Positions 63,585 to 64,000 of a stretch of DNA of 64,000 nucleotides are shown piece after piece (positions within the stretch are counted from its first letter, which is position 1; each line of letters opens with the position of its first letter). Source of the DNA: Palsa-189 sp963803735 (GTDB lineage: Bacteria; Acidobacteriota; Terriglobia; Acidiferrales; UBA7541); NCBI GenBank assembly GCA_963803735.1, contig CAWDNV010000023.1, positions 248,001 through 312,000 on the forward strand. Reading direction: 5' to 3'. The translations under genes were made by a program, and so were the position numbers. The notes below the pieces were generated by a model. That model was not told the DNA's origin and searched no databases. It saw nothing but the letters and a program-made list of their open reading frames with translations.

Positions 63585-64000
63585 TTAATCGCGCGGGCTG
63601 TAGTATCCCATGCGGGCGCGTGTCGTAAGAGGCGCGTCGTTCGAGGGCCGAAGGCTTACTTTTATCGGGTGCCAACGACCGTCGTGGTGAACGTCAGTCG
63701 GCCTGTAGCCCAGGATATATTGGCTTCGAAGTTCCGTCCCGATTTTACCGGCCAAATTAGCCAATTCGCTCAAATTTGCGGATTGGAAAAGGTGTCCGCC
63801 GGTCATCTCGGCGAGTTCGGAAAGCAGGCCGGGGCCTTCGCGTTCCTCGCTGGTGCGTTTCATGTCGCGCGGATCAAAAATTCCCAGCGCATAAAGCTGA
63901 CAGTCAGATTCCTCCAAAAGCCTGCGAACCTCTGGCAGATGATGCCGGCTGTGATTGTCGCCGCCATCGGAGAGGACCAGCAGGATATGCCTTTCATGAC
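63585..64000 (-). CDS. VWFA-like acidobacterial protein, C-terminal part
   Basis: This gene runs off the right edge, leaving about 138 residues. It shows HILLVLSDGGDNHSRHH, a von Willebrand factor A core, then LYALGIFDPRD and GLLSELAEMTGGHLFQS. The C-terminal end has YILGYRPTDVHHDGRWHPIKV and RARMGYYSPRD, which is typical of the VWFA-like proteins expanded in Acidobacteriota. They are exported and thought to bind proteins. The start is outside the window. Confidence 0.9.
   Translation of the reverse strand, partial: HERHILLVLSDGGDNHSRHHLPEVRRLLEESDCQLYALGIFDPRDMKRTSEEREGPGLLSELAEMTGGHLFQSANLSELANLAGKIGTELRSQYILGYRPTDVHHDGRWHPIKVSLRPSNDAPLTTRARMGYYSPRD

Overview
The window looks like a chromosomal segment of an Acidobacteriota (Terriglobia-type) genome. 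Pointers are the C-terminus of an acidobacterial VWFA-like protein at the right edge, two DUF6152 proteins, paralogous secreted proteins of a kind typical of the phylum, kelch/NHL/PQQ beta-propellers, an unusually large share of Tat/Sec-exported enzymes, and c-type cytochromes in several clusters. No rRNA, tRNA, CRISPR array, integrase or transposase was seen.

Left part (1-18.4 kb): a decayed RND permease end; a secreted FKBP; a MOSC protein; a minus-strand operon coding for an exported thiamine-diphosphate enzyme, a diheme cytochrome c and a ModA-like binding protein; a 50-residue basic protein; a HAD phosphatase fused to a HerA-type ATPase; a TonB protein followed by an M48-like protein without its first zinc histidine; an Hsp20; and a sulfur-oxidation cluster (YeeE transporter, SorA, SorB, DsrE fragment, diheme cytochrome, TsdA-like thiosulfate dehydrogenase).

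Middle part (18.4-41.7 kb): a compact putative small-RNA unit carrying a 15-base perfect complement of the 16S rRNA 3' end; a decayed polysaccharide locus (PIG-L deacetylase, glycosyltransferase, CelD/FemAB remnant) beside intact GNAT and putative transferase genes; alcohol dehydrogenase plus SRPBCC protein; a kelch lipoprotein; a beta-barrel protein; PilZ; inorganic pyrophosphatase; a split LigD (polymerase and ligase as separate genes, no Ku in the window); a PepSY membrane protein; and a tripartite RND efflux operon whose permease is frameshifted.

Right part (41.7-64 kb): an island of mostly exported catabolic or redox proteins: NHL propeller, FMN alpha-hydroxy-acid enzymes (one exported with a CXXCH heme motif inside it), acetamidase, a haem/PQQ polyvinyl-alcohol-dehydrogenase-like enzyme, pilin, dienelactone hydrolase, RidA, SMP-30, a DASS anion transporter with a cyclase, nitronate monooxygenase, and two duplicated pairs of secreted proteins of unknown function flanking a metal-ligand-degenerate MBL protein. 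The likely theme is oxidation of organic acids, alcohols and reduced sulfur in the periplasm, with electrons passed to cytochromes.

Several genes carry single-base indels. Some look like sequencing or assembly errors, for instance one at a G7 run; the polysaccharide locus also has in-frame stops and missing segments, which suggests true decay.
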